20,412 nt of DNA from an uncultured Roseburia sp. (GCA_910584215.1 CAJTYI010000055.1:1-20412); one strand, 5' to 3'; numbered from the stretch's first letter, positions 6,694-14,361 are shown. Notes: a model not told the origin generated them from the letters alone. Translations and numbers: made by a program.

Positions 6694-8067
6694 TTATTTC
6701 CCCATACAAAACTTGGAGAAAATTTCATTCACAAGGTCCTCGCCGATTTCCTCGCCGATGATCTTTCCAAGTTCCTCATATGCGTGCATCAGGTCGATCG
6801 AATAAAAATCTTCCTCCATACCATCTTCAATGCTCTTCCTCACCAGCCTTAACGCCGCAAGCGTTTCCTGCAATGCATATTTGTGGCGGGAATTGGTGAT
6901 AAACAATTCATCATTATAGGCGACATCACCGGCAAAAAACATTTCTCCGATTGCCTGCTCCAAATCGGAAATCCCCGTCTTATCAAGCGCAGAAACAGAG
7001 ATCGTTTTTTTATCCAAATGCTTTTTCAATTCTTTTTTCGTCGTCACCGCCTTTAAATCCGATTTATTGAGAAGAATGATCACCTGCTGCTCCTCTATGA
7101 GTTCCATAATCTCATAATCGTTTTGATCAAGCGGCAGAGAACCATCCACAACATAAATGACCAGATCGGCATTGCGCAGAGAATCTTTTGCCCGGTCCAC
7201 TCCGATCTTCTCTACAACATCACTGGTCTCGCGGATTCCGGCAGTATCCACAATATTTAACAGGATACCGTTGAGATTAATCTGTTCTTCCAAAACATCC
7301 CGCGTAGTTCCGGCAATATCTGTCACAATTGCCCGCTCTTGGCCCAGTAACGTGTTTAAAATAGAGGACTTTCCGACATTCGGTTTGCCGACAATCACAG
7401 TGGAAATACCCTCCTTGAACATTCTCCCATTTTCACTGCTCTTCCACAATCTTTCCACATGATCAATATTGTTATCCACAATCTTTGCTAATTTATCCCC
7501 ATATCCGTCCAGACTGATATGCTCCGGGTCATCCAACGCCGATTCGATAAAAGCAATCTCATGCAAGATTTCCGCGCGCATGTTTCTGATCTCGTTTGAC
7601 AACTGCCCTGACAACTGAAGCAGCGAACTTTTCCGCGCATATTCATTTTGAGAAGAAATCAGATCAATCACAGATTCCGCCTGTGACAAATCAATGCGCC
7701 CATTTAAAAAAGCCCGCTTTGTGTACTCTCCCGGTTCCGCCGGGCGCGCACCATATTTTATCAGCGTATCTAAGACTCTTTTTACCACATAAACGCCGCC
7801 GTGACAGTCAATCTCTACCGTATCTTCTCTGGTATAACTTCTTGGAGCCCGCATCAAAAGTACTACAACCTCATCTATTTTCTCTTCCCCATCGAAAATA
7901 TGTCCGTAATGTATGGTGTGCGTCTCCATCTCACAGAGACTTCTCTTCTCTTTTGTGCGAAATACCTTGTCCGTTATCGCAACGGCATCACTCCCACTGA
8001 CCCTGACAATCCCAATCCCGGAATTGGTCATTCCCGTGGCAATCGCCGCAATCGTATCTGCATACAT
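6694..8067 (-). CDS. mnmE: tRNA uridine-34 modification GTPase MnmE (TrmE)
   Basis: GTPase that acts with MnmG on wobble uridine using a methylene-tetrahydrofolate-derived carbon. The 457-residue length is typical. The N-terminal tetrahydrofolate-binding domain (1-120) has DTIAAIATG and the EPGEYTKRAFLNGRIDLSQAE hallmark. The helical domain is split by a Ras-like G domain with G1 GKPNVGKS (227-234), G2 GTTRD (253-257), G3 DTAG (274-277) and G4 NKSD (334-337). The C terminus is FCMGK with the conserved Cys454. The ATG at 8067 is preceded by a GAGG-type ribosome site. A gap of about 150 bases on each side separates it from jag and mnmG, with promoter-like sequences in both. Confidence 0.97.
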   Translation of the reverse strand: MYADTIAAIATGMTNSGIGIVRVSGSDAVAITDKVFRTKEKRSLCEMETHTIHYGHIFDGEEKIDEVVVLLMRAPRSYTREDTVEIDCHGGVYVVKRVLDTLIKYGARPAEPGEYTKRAFLNGRIDLSQAESVIDLISSQNEYARKSSLLQLSGQLSNEIRNMRAEILHEIAFIESALDDPEHISLDGYGDKLAKIVDNNIDHVERLWKSSENGRMFKEGISTVIVGKPNVGKSSILNTLLGQERAIVTDIAGTTRDVLEEQINLNGILLNIVDTAGIRETSDVVEKIGVDRAKDSLRNADLVIYVVDGSLPLDQNDYEIMELIEEQQVIILLNKSDLKAVTTKKELKKHLDKKTISVSALDKTGISDLEQAIGEMFFAGDVAYNDELFITNSRHKYALQETLAALRLVRKSIEDGMEEDFYSIDLMHAYEELGKIIGEEIGEDLVNEIFSKFCMGK

Positions 8068-8122
8068 ATTTTACATTTCTTCCTCTCTATCTGAAAACTA
8101 TTTTTGGCCTGCTCATTTGCTC

Positions 8123-8151
8123 ATGTTCGCTCACCAAAAAATACTTGTCAA
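8123..8151 (-). promoter_or_regulatory. Possible promoter of mnmE
   Basis: A perfect -35 hexamer TTGACA on the minus strand (8146-8151) sits just past the hairpin at 8156-8211. The hexamer 17 bp downstream is GAACAT (8123-8128), only a 3/6 match to the -10, so the call is tentative. Confidence 0.35.
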
Positions 8152-8155
8152 TACG

Positions 8156-8211
8156 ATAAAAATCGTGCCGTACAAAATGGATATACCAGATTTATACTGC
8201 ACGATTTTTAT
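8156..8211 (-). terminator. Hairpin after jag, probable terminator
   Basis: Perfect 13-bp inverted repeat (8156-8168 and 8199-8211) enclosing 30 bases, starting 13 bases past the jag stop codon. The distal arm on the minus strand contains five consecutive T, so it could stop transcription of the rpmH-to-jag operon. The large loop and the T run inside the stem are atypical, so a processing or regulatory role is also possible. Confidence 0.5.
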
Positions 8212-8223
8212 GCTGCCCCAGGC

Positions 8224-8997
8224 TTATGATTCCTCTGTACTGTCTTCCTGTACAGGTGTTTCTTTATGTTCACTGTAGTCTCTGTAATCACTGTGATTGC
8301 GATAATCGCGCTTCTCACGGTTTCCGCGGTAATCACGGCGATCACGATTGTTATTGTAATAACCGCCCCTGCTGTCTTTTTTTAAGGTAACTACCACATG
8401 GCGATACGGCTCTTCTCCCTCGCTGTGCGTCGTCACAAACTTGTCGTTTTGTAGCGCGGAATGAATCACTCTTCGCTCAAAAGGATTCATCGGCTCCAAA
8501 TCAACGGAATGTCTGGTTCTTCTCACCTTAAAGGCAATATTTCTCGCCAGATTTTCAAGCGTCTCTCTTCTTCTCTTCCTGTAGTCCTCGGTGTCGATCT
8601 TAACTTTTACATAGTTGTCTACATTTTTGTTTACCACAAGATTGGTTAAATACTGCAAGGAATCCAGCGTCTGACCTCTTTTACCGATGAGCACTCCCAT
8701 CTCATCGCCCTTTAACTCCACGTTAATAATATTGGAATCCTCTTCCTTTTCAACGTTAATTTCAACGTTCAACTGCATTGCGTGAAAGACCTGCTGTAAA
8801 AACTCACTGACATTATCTAAAATATCATTTTTCTTGCGGACTTTGATCACTGCATCTTTTCGTCCCAGACCCAAAAAACCTGCATTTCCTTTTTCGATTA
8901 CTTCATATTCCAACTTATCGCTCGTCGTTCCAAGTTTCACAAGCGCTTCCGTAATTGCATCTTCTACTGTCTTTGCGGATATTTCGATATATTCCAT
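8224..8997 (-). CDS. jag: KH-R3H RNA-binding protein KhpB (Jag / SpoIIIJ-associated)
   Basis: Cytosolic RNA-binding protein (also called EloR/KhpB), linked in other Firmicutes to cell elongation and small-RNA binding and commonly encoded next to yidC. Domains in the 257 residues: Jag_N (1-55) with GNAGFLGLGRKDAVIKV; a KH domain (about 60-135) with the GKRG motif (105-108) and LDSLQYLTN; and an R3H domain (about 140-207) with the Arg-x-x-x-His pair R175/H179 in NPFERRVIHSAL. Residues 208-257 form a low-complexity tail rich in Arg, Asp and Tyr (repeated RDYR-like units), longer and more charged than the core family needs. The start has GGAG upstream. It lies 29 bases after yidC. Confidence 0.95.
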   Translation of the reverse strand: MEYIEISAKTVEDAITEALVKLGTTSDKLEYEVIEKGNAGFLGLGRKDAVIKVRKKNDILDNVSEFLQQVFHAMQLNVEINVEKEEDSNIINVELKGDEMGVLIGKRGQTLDSLQYLTNLVVNKNVDNYVKVKIDTEDYRKRRRETLENLARNIAFKVRRTRHSVDLEPMNPFERRVIHSALQNDKFVTTHSEGEEPYRHVVVTLKKDSRGGYYNNNRDRRDYRGNREKRDYRNHSDYRDYSEHKETPVQEDSTEES

Positions 8998-9026
8998 AAC
9001 TTCTCCAAATCCTTTCCGGCTCTCGC

Positions 9027-10301
9027 CTACTTTCTGCTGTTTCTCTCATTAAACTCTTTCACCATATTCGCCTTTGAAGCCATACTTCCAGACTTGGCAT
9101 TGGACTTCATAGCGTTCGCCTTTTGCAACTCAGCCTCTTTTTCTTTTGTGTTCGCCGGTTCCGCAATCTGCTTTGTCTTTATCCTGGCCGCATTTGAAAT
9201 CTGGTTCTCATTGATCCCCATCTTCGCGCGCTTTTTCTTTGCCTTCTCCTGGTTCTTCTTGATAATGTCCTCAAGATTCACTTTCTCAAAATGCTTGTTC
9301 AAAATCACCTGCTGTACCGCTCGTACCACGGCGCTGGCAATCCAGTAAATACCAAGACCAACCGGCACGGTAAAACAAAGCACAAATGAAGTGATCGGCA
9401 TAATCTTATTCATCATCTGCATCTGTTTTGCCATCTGATCGGAAGAACCGTCACCGCCTGCACTCATTGCAGGCATCATCTTTAAATTTAACACCTGTGT
9501 CAAATAAGAGATCACCGGGATAGCCAAAGCCGCAATCACCAACAGGAAAGCACGATCTGCAAAATTAGTCTTAATCATATCCCACGGCGTATCCGAAATA
9601 TTATAGCATAAAAATGTCGTCGCCTTCGATACCTGTTCATGTACATCTTGTATCACACCCGTCAAAGAGGGAAATGTCTCTTTCAGTGTCTCCCAGCCGT
9701 TGGAATTAAGCTTGTACACAATATCAATGATGGAATTGGAGAGAGCCGTCGTATCCGTAGCTGTGAAGTCGGGACTCGGCGAAACATAAATTTTCAAGTT
9801 CGTCATAATCTCCGTCATCTTATCCTGATACCCCGGAATCGACATAATTCCGCTCACCAGGCTGCTAAAACTGTCTCTTACAGAACCGACATACGCAGGT
9901 ATATTTAAAAAGACGCGATACAAGGCCAGCAGCAACGGCATCTGTATCAACATAGTACCACAGCCGCCCATCATGGAAACGCCGTATTTCTGATAGAGAG
10001 CCTGCGTTTCCTCCTGCATCGCCATCATAGATGCCTGATCTTTTTTGTCTTTATACTTTTTCTGAATCACAGCCAGCTCCGGCTGCATTTTTTGTTGTAA
10101 CTTTGAAAACTTCTGCTGCTTATAAGTGAGGGGAAACAGCAGCATATAAATAATAATCGTAAATATAATGATTGATAAACCGATATTACCCAGGCCAATC
10201 TTTGCCATCAGATAATAGATGCCGTTCATCAACCATCCAAGCAATTTCGCAATCGGCCCGAGTATGGCGCCGTCATATGCGGTTAATAACATAGCTGACA
10301 C
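9027..10301 (-). CDS. yidC: Membrane protein insertase YidC (OxaA/SpoIIIJ type)
   Basis: Inserts and folds membrane proteins, alone or with Sec. The 424-residue protein has hydrophobic segments at about 10-35 and 38-58, then the cytoplasmic hairpin with LTYKQQKFSKLQQKMQPEL, then MLIQMPLLLALYRVF, an unusually long external loop (about 135-240), and paired helices near the end with VPVGLGIYWIASAVVRAVQQ. The C-terminal tail (about 360-424) is Lys-rich, as expected for ribosome contact. I see no signal peptide or lipobox. The start is GTG at 10301 with GGAGG eight bases upstream; the ATG at 10292 is too far from that site. Where E. coli and Bacillus have the groove arginine (IIVRG, IIIRLL), this protein has IIYMLL with Tyr52. 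Confidence 0.95.
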   Translation of the reverse strand: MSAMLLTAYDGAILGPIAKLLGWLMNGIYYLMAKIGLGNIGLSIIIFTIIIYMLLFPLTYKQQKFSKLQQKMQPELAVIQKKYKDKKDQASMMAMQEETQALYQKYGVSMMGGCGTMLIQMPLLLALYRVFLNIPAYVGSVRDSFSSLVSGIMSIPGYQDKMTEIMTNLKIYVSPSPDFTATDTTALSNSIIDIVYKLNSNGWETLKETFPSLTGVIQDVHEQVSKATTFLCYNISDTPWDMIKTNFADRAFLLVIAALAIPVISYLTQVLNLKMMPAMSAGGDGSSDQMAKQMQMMNKIMPITSFVLCFTVPVGLGIYWIASAVVRAVQQVILNKHFEKVNLEDIIKKNQEKAKKKRAKMGINENQISNAARIKTKQIAEPANTKEKEAELQKANAMKSNAKSGSMASKANMVKEFNERNSRK

Positions 10302-10315
10302 TTACAATACCTCCA

Positions 10316-10546
10316 CTATGGAACCGGATCATATCCACCTTTTGAAAAAGGATTACATCTTAAAATTCTCCACAAAGCCAAAGTTCCGCCCTTCACCGCT
10401 CCATATTTTTCCACAGCCTGCAATCCATAAGAAGAACAGGTAGGACAATAGGGACACTTCGTTCTCTTGAGCGGAGAGAGATACTTTCTATAGAATTTAA
10501 TTAGAAAAATAAACAGTCTTTTCAAAATATTCCATCTTCTTTTCAT
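10316..10546 (-). CDS. yidD: Membrane protein insertion efficiency factor YidD
   Basis: Small membrane-associated protein (76 residues) that assists YidC-dependent insertion in E. coli. It has a basic amphipathic N terminus (MKRRWNILKRLFIFLIKFYRKYLSP), the Cys-rich CPYCPTCSSYGLQAVEKYG motif, and the near-invariant C terminus ILRCNPFSKGGYDPVP. It overlaps the end of rnpA by four bases (ATGA) and ends two bases before the yidC ribosome site, so rnpA, yidD and yidC look translationally coupled. Confidence 0.95.
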   Translation of the reverse strand: MKRRWNILKRLFIFLIKFYRKYLSPLKRTKCPYCPTCSSYGLQAVEKYGAVKGGTLALWRILRCNPFSKGGYDPVP

Positions 10547-10881
10547 TGTTTGATAATCTTGTGAATACTTCCAAGATGCAACAGCGCACTCTCCACTTCA
10601 CGATAAGAGATGTCCCGCGCTGTCGATCTTGCTATGACTACAATGTCTAAACCACTATTAAACATGTCCTCGTGTAGCCGATAACTTTCCCGCACCAAAC
10701 GGGTAAGATGATGTCTTATAACACTATTTCCAACTTTTTTACTGACTGATATGCCAATACGATTACGCTCTGTTTGATTATCCAAAATGTACATCACAAA
10801 GTACTTATTTGCATAAGACTTGCCCTTGCGATATACATTCTGAAAATCTCTGTTTTTCTTTAATGACTCTGAAAAATTCAT
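10543..10881 (-). CDS. rnpA: Ribonuclease P protein component RnpA
   Basis: Protein subunit of RNase P, which helps the catalytic RNA mature tRNA 5' ends. The 112-residue protein has the N-terminal MNFSESLKKNRDFQNVYRKG, the GISVSKKVGNSV strand and the basic helix of the RNR motif. Here that helix reads RHHLTRLVRESYR, so the second basic residue of the usual R-[NH]-R is His. Three in-frame ATGs exist (10905, 10884, 10881). The first lies inside the hairpin at 10898-10916, and homologs begin at M-x-FSESLK, so 10881 (or the adjacent 10884) is preferred. None has a clear ribosome site. Confidence 0.92.
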   Translation of the reverse strand: MNFSESLKKNRDFQNVYRKGKSYANKYFVMYILDNQTERNRIGISVSKKVGNSVIRHHLTRLVRESYRLHEDMFNSGLDIVVIARSTARDISYREVESALLHLGSIHKIIKQ

Positions 10882-10889
10882 CATAATTA

Positions 10890-10916
10890 GAAGAAAAGAC
10901 CACATAAGATGTGGCC
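10890..10916 (-). terminator. Hairpin between rpmH and rnpA (partial terminator or attenuator)
   Basis: Stem of 8 bp (10898-10905 with 10909-10916, one G-T pair), a 3-base loop, then TTTTCTTCT on the minus strand. It starts at the last base of the rpmH stop codon. Since rnpA has no recognised promoter of its own, partial read-through would give more L34 mRNA than RnpA mRNA. Confidence 0.65.
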
Positions 10917-11050
10917 TAAGCTGACAATTTCTTTCTTCCTTTTAATCTTCTTGCAGCCAATACTTTTCTTCCGCCTGCAGTGCTCATTCTGCTCCGAAAG
11001 CCGTGAACTTTCGCTCTGTGTCTCTTTTTTGGTTGGAATGTCATCTTCAT
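10916..11050 (-). CDS. rpmH: 50S ribosomal protein L34
   Basis: A 44-residue, very basic protein read directly from the minus strand: it begins MKMTFQPKKRHRAKVHGF, continues with the family-typical RSRMSTAGGRKVLAARR and ends GRKKLSA. Length and sequence are typical of L34, a 50S subunit protein. A near-perfect AGGAGGTG ribosome site lies about 8 bases upstream of the ATG. It is the first gene of the leftward operon (rpmH-rnpA-yidD-yidC-jag) and has a strong promoter about 40 bases upstream. Confidence 0.97.
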   Translation of the reverse strand: MKMTFQPKKRHRAKVHGFRSRMSTAGGRKVLAARRLKGRKKLSA

Positions 11051-11090
11051 ATTCTATCCACCTCCTCTACGTTAAAAAACATCATTTTCA

Positions 11091-11118
11091 ATTATAACAA
11101 AAAAAGGAATGAAGTCAA
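11091..11118 (-). promoter_or_regulatory. Strong promoter of the rpmH operon
   Basis: On the minus strand TTGACT (11113-11118, 5/6) and TATAAT (11091-11096, 6/6) are 16 bp apart. Transcription would start near 11084, giving a leader of about 34 bases that contains the AGGAGG site. It is the best promoter match in the window. Confidence 0.85.
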
Positions 11119-11173
11119 GCCCTAAATCTGTGTTTCTCAAAATTTTATATTTCATTTTTTCAATTCACACCAT

Positions 11174-11348
11174 TGTGGAAAAAATATAGGATGTATATAT
11201 ATAAGGAAGAAACTATTTTTACTCATTATTGTCTCCATACTTTTCCACAAACCATCATTTTTGCTGTTGAAAATACTGCTGGTAAAATCCGGCTATTTTT
11301 TGGCATAGTAAAAAAGTTATCCACTTTCGGTGTATAACTTGTGGATAA
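11174..11348. other. oriC: Origin of replication, dnaA-upstream DnaA-box cluster
   Basis: Sites matching or nearly matching TTWTNCACA: 11174-11182 (minus, TTTTCCACA), 11241-11249 (plus, TTTTCCACA), 11317-11325 (plus, TTATCCACT), 11329-11337 (minus, TTATACACC) and 11340-11348 (minus, perfect TTATCCACA). The last three are packed within 32 bases just before the dnaA promoter, so DnaA binding there probably also represses dnaA. The rest of the 407-base gap between rpmH and dnaA is AT-rich and holds the two divergent promoters; I see no further gene. Confidence 0.8.
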
Positions 11349-11359
11349 TTATTTTTTCA

Positions 11360-11388
11360 TTGATTAAACATGTAAAATGTTGTAATAT
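11360..11388 (+). promoter_or_regulatory. Likely dnaA promoter
   Basis: TTGATT (11360-11365, 4/6) and TAATAT (11383-11388, 4/6) at 17-bp spacing, starting 12 bases after a perfect DnaA box. A perfect TATAAT also lies at 11422-11427, but nothing like a -35 lies at the right distance from it. Confidence 0.45.
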
Positions 11389-11457
11389 AGATAGTGTAGC
11401 CTTTTTGCCACTTAGCATTTTTATAATATATTTATCTAAGGATTTGGAGTATCTGGT

Positions 11458-12828
11458 ATGGATTTCATTTTGGAAAAATGGGAAGAAATTATCCTGACAT
11501 TAAAAGAAGAACATGAACTTCTTGATGTTTCGTTTAATTCATGGATTCGACCTCTCGAGGTCTACGGCGTAGAAGAACAAGACATTTATATCCTACTGCC
11601 CCCTCAGCATTCCGATGCCATGACACTCAATTATATTACCAAAAAATATTATCTTCCCTTAAAAGTGGCAGTGGCCGAAGTGACAGGCAAAGAATATGAG
11701 ATACATTTTATATCTCCCGAAGATACCAAAAAAATCAACAGTACTTCTTCCGATCATAGCAAGAAAAAGCATATGATCTCAGAGCAGGCTGCCAAATCAA
11801 ACCTCAATACCAACTATACATTTGACACGTTCGTCGTGGGCAGCAATAACCGCTTTGCGCACTCTGCATCACTCGCAGTAGCAGAATCTCCGGGAGAAGC
11901 CTACAATCCGCTCTATATCTATGGCGGTCCGGGACTTGGCAAGACACATCTGATGCACAGTATCGGTCATTTTATTCTCGAAAAGAACACAGACGCCAAG
12001 ATCATCTATGTGACGTCGGAGGAGTTCACCAACGAAGTGATTGAGTCCATCCGCAGCGGTAATACCTCGGCTATGAATAAGCTGCGCGAAAAATACCGCA
12101 CCATCGACGTTCTGATGATCGATGATGTGCAGTTTATAATAGGAAAAGAGAGTACACAGGAAGAGTTTTTCCATACGTTTAACGCCCTGCACTCAGCCGG
12201 AAAGCAGATCATTCTCACTTCCGACAAACCGCCTAAGGACATGGAAACCTTAGAAGAGCGCATTCGCAGCCGTTTTGAGTGGGGTCTGATGGCAGATATC
12301 GGTATCCCGGACTATGAGACGAGGATGGCGATTTTACGCCAAAAGTCAGAGATCGACGAGATTCAGCTCGACGACAGTATTCTCGACTATATCGCAAGCA
12401 ACATCAAATCCAATATCCGTGAACTCGAAGGCGCGCTCAACAAACTGCTCGCCTACTCTAAATTAGAAAAGAAAGAGATTACAATGGATATCGCCGTGCG
12501 CGAGCTGCAAAATATCATTACACCGGACAAGCCAAGAGAGATCACGGTTCAATTGATCATTGAAGTAATTTCGGAACACTTTAATATTTCCGTAGATCAA
12601 TTGATGTCTAACAGGCGCAGCAATGAGATTGCCTGGCCCCGCCAGATTGCTATGTTTCTCTGCAAAAATATGACGGACGCCTCTCTCGACACCATCGGAA
12701 AAGCATTAGGCGGAAGAGATCACTCCACCATAATCCACGGAGTAAAGCGTATCACACAGGAATACGAAAACAATTCCTCCACGCGCAATATCATCGACAC
12801 GGTTAAGAAAAAAATCAATCCTAATTAA
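11458..12828 (+). CDS. dnaA: Chromosomal replication initiator protein DnaA
   Basis: AAA+ ATPase that binds DnaA boxes, opens the origin and loads the helicase. The 456-residue protein has domain I (1-80), a short linker (about 85-115), and an AAA+ domain starting NYTFDTFVVGSNNRFAHSAS. Walker A is GGPGLGKT (156-163), Walker B is VLMIDD (218-223), and sensor/arginine-finger sequence is in LEERIRSRFEWGL (265-277). The C-terminal DNA-binding domain carries the signature GKALGGRDHSTIIHGVKRI (414-432). GGAG lies 8 bases before the ATG. It is the first rightward gene and divides the two DnaA-box clusters. Confidence 0.98.
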   Translation: MDFILEKWEEIILTLKEEHELLDVSFNSWIRPLEVYGVEEQDIYILLPPQHSDAMTLNYITKKYYLPLKVAVAEVTGKEYEIHFISPEDTKKINSTSSDHSKKKHMISEQAAKSNLNTNYTFDTFVVGSNNRFAHSASLAVAESPGEAYNPLYIYGGPGLGKTHLMHSIGHFILEKNTDAKIIYVTSEEFTNEVIESIRSGNTSAMNKLREKYRTIDVLMIDDVQFIIGKESTQEEFFHTFNALHSAGKQIILTSDKPPKDMETLEERIRSRFEWGLMADIGIPDYETRMAILRQKSEIDEIQLDDSILDYIASNIKSNIRELEGALNKLLAYSKLEKKEITMDIAVRELQNIITPDKPREITVQLIIEVISEHFNISVDQLMSNRRSNEIAWPRQIAMFLCKNMTDASLDTIGKALGGRDHSTIIHGVKRITQEYENNSSTRNIIDTVKKKINPN

Positions 12829-12844
12829 GAAACGGTACATGCCT

Positions 12845-13096
12845 TGTGGATAATATGTTCATTTGACGTTCAACGTAAGGGGACAACCCAAAAATTTCTC
12901 CACAAAGCCTGTTATTTCATGTTTACGTCAATTATTTTTTCCACTGGCCATCCCGGTCAAATCCTCATCTTTTTCACAGGATGACAACATGATTATTTTT
13001 CGCAAGCTCTTAAGCTACAAGGGATGCCGGACTTATAAACTTACAAACACCTACTAAGAATACTACTTCGAGTATTTTTTATAATTATATTTAAAG
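12845..13096. other. oriC: Origin of replication, dnaA-dnaN intergenic part with likely unwinding element
   Basis: DnaA-box-like sites at 12845-12853 (minus, perfect TTATCCACA), 12896-12904 (plus, one mismatch), 12937-12945 (plus, one mismatch) and 12970-12978 (plus, TTTTTCACA, fits TTWTNCACA). Beyond them, 13056-13096 is almost pure A/T and is the best candidate for the DNA unwinding element. Boxes on both sides of dnaA match the bipartite origin described in Bacillus. I see no gene in the 326-base gap. A TATAAT at 13080-13085 may serve dnaN but lacks a clear -35. Confidence 0.75.
13059..13080 (+). terminator. Weak terminator-like hairpin after dnaA
   Basis: A 6-bp stem AATACT/AGTATT (13059-13064, 13071-13076) with a 6-base loop runs into six T (13075-13080). 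It could end dnaA transcripts, but the stem is AT-rich and lies in the putative unwinding region, so it may be incidental. Confidence 0.4.
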
Positions 13097-13154
13097 CACT
13101 TTCGCGGAAACCATACTTCTTGCAATCCGAACACAGAAAGGAGTTATACACCAT

Positions 13155-14267
13155 ATGAAATTAATATGTTCCAAATCAAACTTATTATACGGCGTAAATA
13201 TTGTCTCGAAAGCAGTACCTACAAGAACGACCATGTCTATCCTCGAATGTATCCTCATTGATGCTTCCGCATCCGAGATCAAACTGACGGCCAATGATAT
13301 GGAGCTTGGCATAGAGACAAAGATCGAGGGAGAAATTGTTGAGCGCGGTATTATCGCACTCGATGCCAAAATTTTCTCTGAGATCGTGCGCAAGCTGCCG
13401 GATAGTGATATCGTGATTGAGACAGACGCTTCTTTCAAGACGACGATAACCTGCGAAAAAGCAAAGTTTAACATTATCGGAAAATCCGGTGAAGACTTTT
13501 CAGGGATTCCTTTTATTGAGCGCAACGAACCGATCGTGATTTCTCAGTTCACCTTAAAAGAAGTCATTCGCCAGACCATTTTTTCGATTGCCGACAATGA
13601 CACGAATAAGCTGATGACTGGAGAATTGTTTGAGATTAATGACAATCAGCTAAAAGTTGTCTCACTTGACGGCCATCGCATTTCTATTCGCAACATTATG
13701 TTGAAAAATAATTATGACTTTAAAAAAGTCGTGGTGCCTGGCAAGACATTGCAGGAGGTCAGCAAGATTCTGCCGGGAAATACAGAAGACGAGGTAGAGA
13801 TATTTCTGACGAAAAACCACATTGTATTTGTTTTTGATGAGACAACCGTCGTTTCCCGTCTGATCGAAGGCGAGTACTTTAAGATCGAGCAGATGATCTC
13901 TTCCGACTATGAGACGAAGATACATATCAATAAGCGTGAACTGTTGAGCTGTATTGACCGTGCTACGCTTTTGGTGAAAGAGGGAGACAAAAAACCGATC
14001 ATCATGAATATTACAGATGAGGTGATGGAGTTAAAGATCAATTCATTCATCGGTTCGATGAATGAGGAGATTGGCATTGAGAAAGAGGGAAGTGATATTT
14101 TAATCGGATTTAATCCGAAATTTTTTATCGACGCCCTGCGTGTCATCGACGAAGAATCCATCACCATCTATATGGTCAATCCGAAGGCTCCGTGTTATAT
14201 CAGGGATGATGACGGTAAGTTTATCTACTTGATTCTCCCGGTTAATTTTAATGCGTCTGCCAATTGA
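13155..14267 (+). CDS. dnaN: DNA polymerase III beta subunit (sliding clamp)
   Basis: Ring-forming processivity factor that tethers DNA polymerases to DNA. The 370-residue length fits the family (about 366-380) and its three similar domains (roughly 1-120, 130-245, 250-370). Recognisable features are the start MKLICSKSNLLYGVNIVSKAVPTRTTMSILE with its broken-up but typical pattern, DGHRISIRN in the middle domain, VVPGKTLQEVSKIL, and the C-terminal NPKAPCYIRDDDGKFIYLILPV with the usual P-x-x motif near the end. The ATG is preceded by AAAGGAG at 11-base spacing. The clamp gene follows dnaA as in most bacteria. Confidence 0.97.
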   Translation: MKLICSKSNLLYGVNIVSKAVPTRTTMSILECILIDASASEIKLTANDMELGIETKIEGEIVERGIIALDAKIFSEIVRKLPDSDIVIETDASFKTTITCEKAKFNIIGKSGEDFSGIPFIERNEPIVISQFTLKEVIRQTIFSIADNDTNKLMTGELFEINDNQLKVVSLDGHRISIRNIMLKNNYDFKKVVVPGKTLQEVSKILPGNTEDEVEIFLTKNHIVFVFDETTVVSRLIEGEYFKIEQMISSDYETKIHINKRELLSCIDRATLLVKEGDKKPIIMNITDEVMELKINSFIGSMNEEIGIEKEGSDILIGFNPKFFIDALRVIDEESITIYMVNPKAPCYIRDDDGKFIYLILPVNFNASAN

Positions 14268-14361
14268 TTTATGGCACGACCGCAGAAAGTTCAATGTCGG
14301 CTGCAGTACAGATGCGTAAGATCAAAGCTCAGGTAGCGCTGCCGGCAGAAATGGAGTAAAT

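Noticed and set aside
7472..7480. Perfect DnaA box inside mnmE, and another at 15821-15829 inside gyrB
   Set aside because: Both encode the common Ile-Val-Asp-Asn run (ATTGTGGATAAY), so the match is explained by coding sequence. Each stands alone without a cluster of consensus boxes.
10407..10415. TTTTCCACA DnaA-like site inside yidD
   Set aside because: It encodes the conserved AVEKYG segment of YidD and is isolated, so it is probably coincidence.
14294..14361. 22-codon frame between dnaN and the S4-domain gene
   Set aside because: Too short, without a convincing ribosome site or recognised product. The gap is only 94 bases.
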